DNA from: Bacteroidota bacterium
GTDB lineage: Bacteria; Bacteroidota; Bacteroidia; Chitinophagales; Chitinophagaceae
Assembly: GCA_025361325.1 (NCBI GenBank)
Contig: JANYAL010000197.1
Span: 1 to 6,361, forward strand
DNA length: 6,361 nucleotides
Reading direction: 5' to 3'
Positions 5,028 through 6,361 of this stretch are shown here, piece by piece (positions within the stretch are counted from its first letter, which is position 1; every line of letters begins with the position of its first letter). The position numbers and the translations under genes were made by a program. Under the pieces are notes generated by a model that saw only the letters and a list, made by a program, of their open reading frames with translations, ran no database searches and was not told where the DNA came from.

Positions 5028-6167
5028 ATGAATTTTTCCCGCTCTGAGCTCACCCAGCAGGTAGCTCATACCGCCCGTGATTTTGCACAACAGTATATAC
5101 GACCGCATGTGATGGAATGGGACGAAGCACAGGAATTTCCCCTGCACATCTTCAAGGAGATGGGTAAACTCGGTCTCATGGGTGTTTTGGTGCCTGAAGA
5201 ATACGGCGGGTCGGGACTTAGCTATTCCGAATACAGTCATGTTATACAGGAGATCGCCAAAGTATGCGGCTCCATAGGACTTTCACTTGCTGCTCACAAC
5301 TCTCTGTGCACCGGACATATCCTCAGTTTCGGGAATGAAGAACAGAAGCGGAAATACCTGCCCAAACTGGCTTCGGCTGAATGGCTGGGCGCCTGGGGGC
5401 TAACGGAAGCGAATACAGGTAGTGACGCCGGAAATATCCGTACCACGGCGGTACAGGATGGGAACGACTGGATCATCAACGGAACCAAATGCTGGATCAC
5501 CCATGGCAAATGCGGAGATATAGCCGTAGTGATATGCCGTACCGGCGAACCCCGAACCAGGGACAACTCCACGGCCTTCATCGTGGAACGCGGTACACCG
5601 GGATTCAGTGCCGGAAAGAAAGAGAACAAACTGGGCATGCGGGCCAGCGAGACAGCCGAAATGATTTTCGATAACTGCCGTATCCCCGATGCCAACCGCA
5701 TGGGCGAAGTGGGTTCGGGCTTCAAACAAAGCATGAAAGTACTGGACGGTGGCCGCATTTCTATCGCGGCACTAAGCCTGGGAATTGCCAAAGGCGCTTT
5801 TGAGGCGTCAGTTCAGTATTCCAGGGAAAGGCACCAGTTCAGCAAACCCATTGCCAGCTTCCAGGGCATCAGCTTCAAATTAGCCGACATGGCCACAAAG
5901 ATTGCCGCCGCAGAATTACTGGTTGACCAGGCCTGCGACCTCAAGCAAAGAGGCCTGCCCATGACCAAGGAAGCCGCCATGGCAAAATACTATGCCAGTG
6001 AAGCGGCCGTGGAAATAAGCACCGATGCCGTGCAGATATTCGGCGGGTATGGCTATACGAAAGATTTTCCGGTAGAAAAATATTACCGCGACAGCAAACT
6101 CTGCACCATTGGAGAAGGTACCAGTGAGATACAGAAACTGGTTATCAGCCGCGAAGTTCTGAAATAA
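5028..6167 (+). CDS. Acyl-CoA dehydrogenase (FAD-dependent, short/branched-chain type)
   Basis: 379 aa from ATG 5028, the usual family length. The enzyme oxidises an acyl-CoA to the 2-enoyl-CoA, passing electrons from FAD to electron-transfer flavoprotein. An N-terminal helical domain is followed by the FAD/substrate signature GLTEANTGSDAGN (L125 onward) and WITHGK in the middle beta domain. The C-terminal domain carries QIFGGYGYTKDFPVEKYYRD and the catalytic base E363 in IGEGTSEIQ, the position used by short-chain, medium-chain and butyryl-CoA enzymes, not the isovaleryl type. The chain length of the substrate cannot be fixed from this. An in-frame ATG at 5007 would add seven residues (MLNDIVY) that do not resemble the family; MNFSRSELTQ from 5028 is a normal family start. 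It is preceded by a perfect inverted repeat, so repression by an acyl-CoA-responsive regulator is likely. It appears to be monocistronic. Confidence 0.95.
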   Translation: MNFSRSELTQQVAHTARDFAQQYIRPHVMEWDEAQEFPLHIFKEMGKLGLMGVLVPEEYGGSGLSYSEYSHVIQEIAKVCGSIGLSLAAHNSLCTGHILSFGNEEQKRKYLPKLASAEWLGAWGLTEANTGSDAGNIRTTAVQDGNDWIINGTKCWITHGKCGDIAVVICRTGEPRTRDNSTAFIVERGTPGFSAGKKENKLGMRASETAEMIFDNCRIPDANRMGEVGSGFKQSMKVLDGGRISIAALSLGIAKGAFEASVQYSRERHQFSKPIASFQGISFKLADMATKIAAAELLVDQACDLKQRGLPMTKEAAMAKYYASEAAVEISTDAVQIFGGYGYTKDFPVEKYYRDSKLCTIGEGTSEIQKLVISREVLK

Positions 6168-6224
6168 CAAGTATTCATAAAAAAATCCACAGATAGTGAT
6201 GTTCTTAGGATGATCAGGTTTATT

Positions 6225-6361
6225 TTAATTCTTATCTCCGCCCATCATACCTTCTATTTTCTCTTTCACGTTCTCAAATGCCACTCCGGCTTTTTGTGCA
6301 GCATGCTTGGCAAAGTCCTCCACCTTTTCACCTGCATCACCTGGGATCATTTCCTTGATCT
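6225..6361 (-). CDS. C-terminal end of a small hypothetical protein
   Basis: The minus strand is open from the window edge to a TAA at 6225-6227, giving the last 44 residues of a protein whose start lies outside. The piece is lysine- and glutamate-rich and strongly helical (EKVEDFAKHAAQKAG, then VAFENVKEKIEGMMGG), ending in GGDKN. Codon use is like the neighbours. It resembles small soluble helical proteins of Bacteroidota but I do not recognise a family. It converges on the acyl-CoA dehydrogenase; the 57 bp between them (6168-6224) show no convincing terminator hairpin, only a run of seven A at 6179-6185. Confidence 0.65.
   Translation of the reverse strand, partial: IKEMIPGDAGEKVEDFAKHAAQKAGVAFENVKEKIEGMMGGDKN

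Noticed and set aside
5294..5791. 165-aa and 109-aa minus-strand frames inside the acyl-CoA dehydrogenase
   Set aside because: Antisense shadows of conserved FAD-binding sequence with no family pattern.

Overview
The window looks like chromosomal DNA of a Bacteroidota bacterium, most likely from the Chitinophagia or a near relative. Three things point there: a full-length PorX-type response regulator fused to a PglZ domain, which is a signature of the type IX secretion system; promoter-like TAnnTTTG boxes with almost no Shine-Dalgarno sequences; and a membrane-anchored triple helix-hairpin-helix protein of a type common in this phylum. It reads as mostly core genome. I found no transposase, integrase, CRISPR array, rRNA or tRNA.

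Layout. A partial HD-domain phosphohydrolase (1-668, minus strand, C-terminus outside the window) is divergent from porX (861-2417, plus). The 192-bp region between them carries a promoter-like box in each direction and two small palindromes. A 275-bp gap (2418-2692) follows, holding a GC-rich imperfect hairpin, an operator-like sequence and a CCCC/GGGG hairpin. Then come an 89-aa protein of unknown function (2693-2962), a gap rich in heptamer repeats, a PhnP-like metallo-beta-lactamase-fold hydrolase (3132-3911), a ComEA-like helix-hairpin-helix protein (4005-4964) and an acyl-CoA dehydrogenase (best start 5028, end 6167). The 3' end of a small minus-strand gene (6225-6361) converges on the dehydrogenase.

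How the genes relate. They do not form one obvious pathway. PorX controls type IX secretion genes, the HD protein probably hydrolyses nucleotides, the MBL protein probably hydrolyses phosphodiesters, the HhH protein probably binds DNA at the envelope, and the dehydrogenase belongs to acyl-CoA catabolism.

The most interesting signals are non-coding. One is a perfect 8-4-8 inverted repeat (4967-4986) overlapping the predicted dehydrogenase promoter, of which 14 bases recur identically at 2569-2582. The other is a set of in-phase 7-nt repeats that begins on the stop codon of the 89-aa gene in purine polarity and ends on the start codon of the MBL gene in pyrimidine polarity, able to pair as a long RNA stem. 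I do not see a clear new multi-gene system here.
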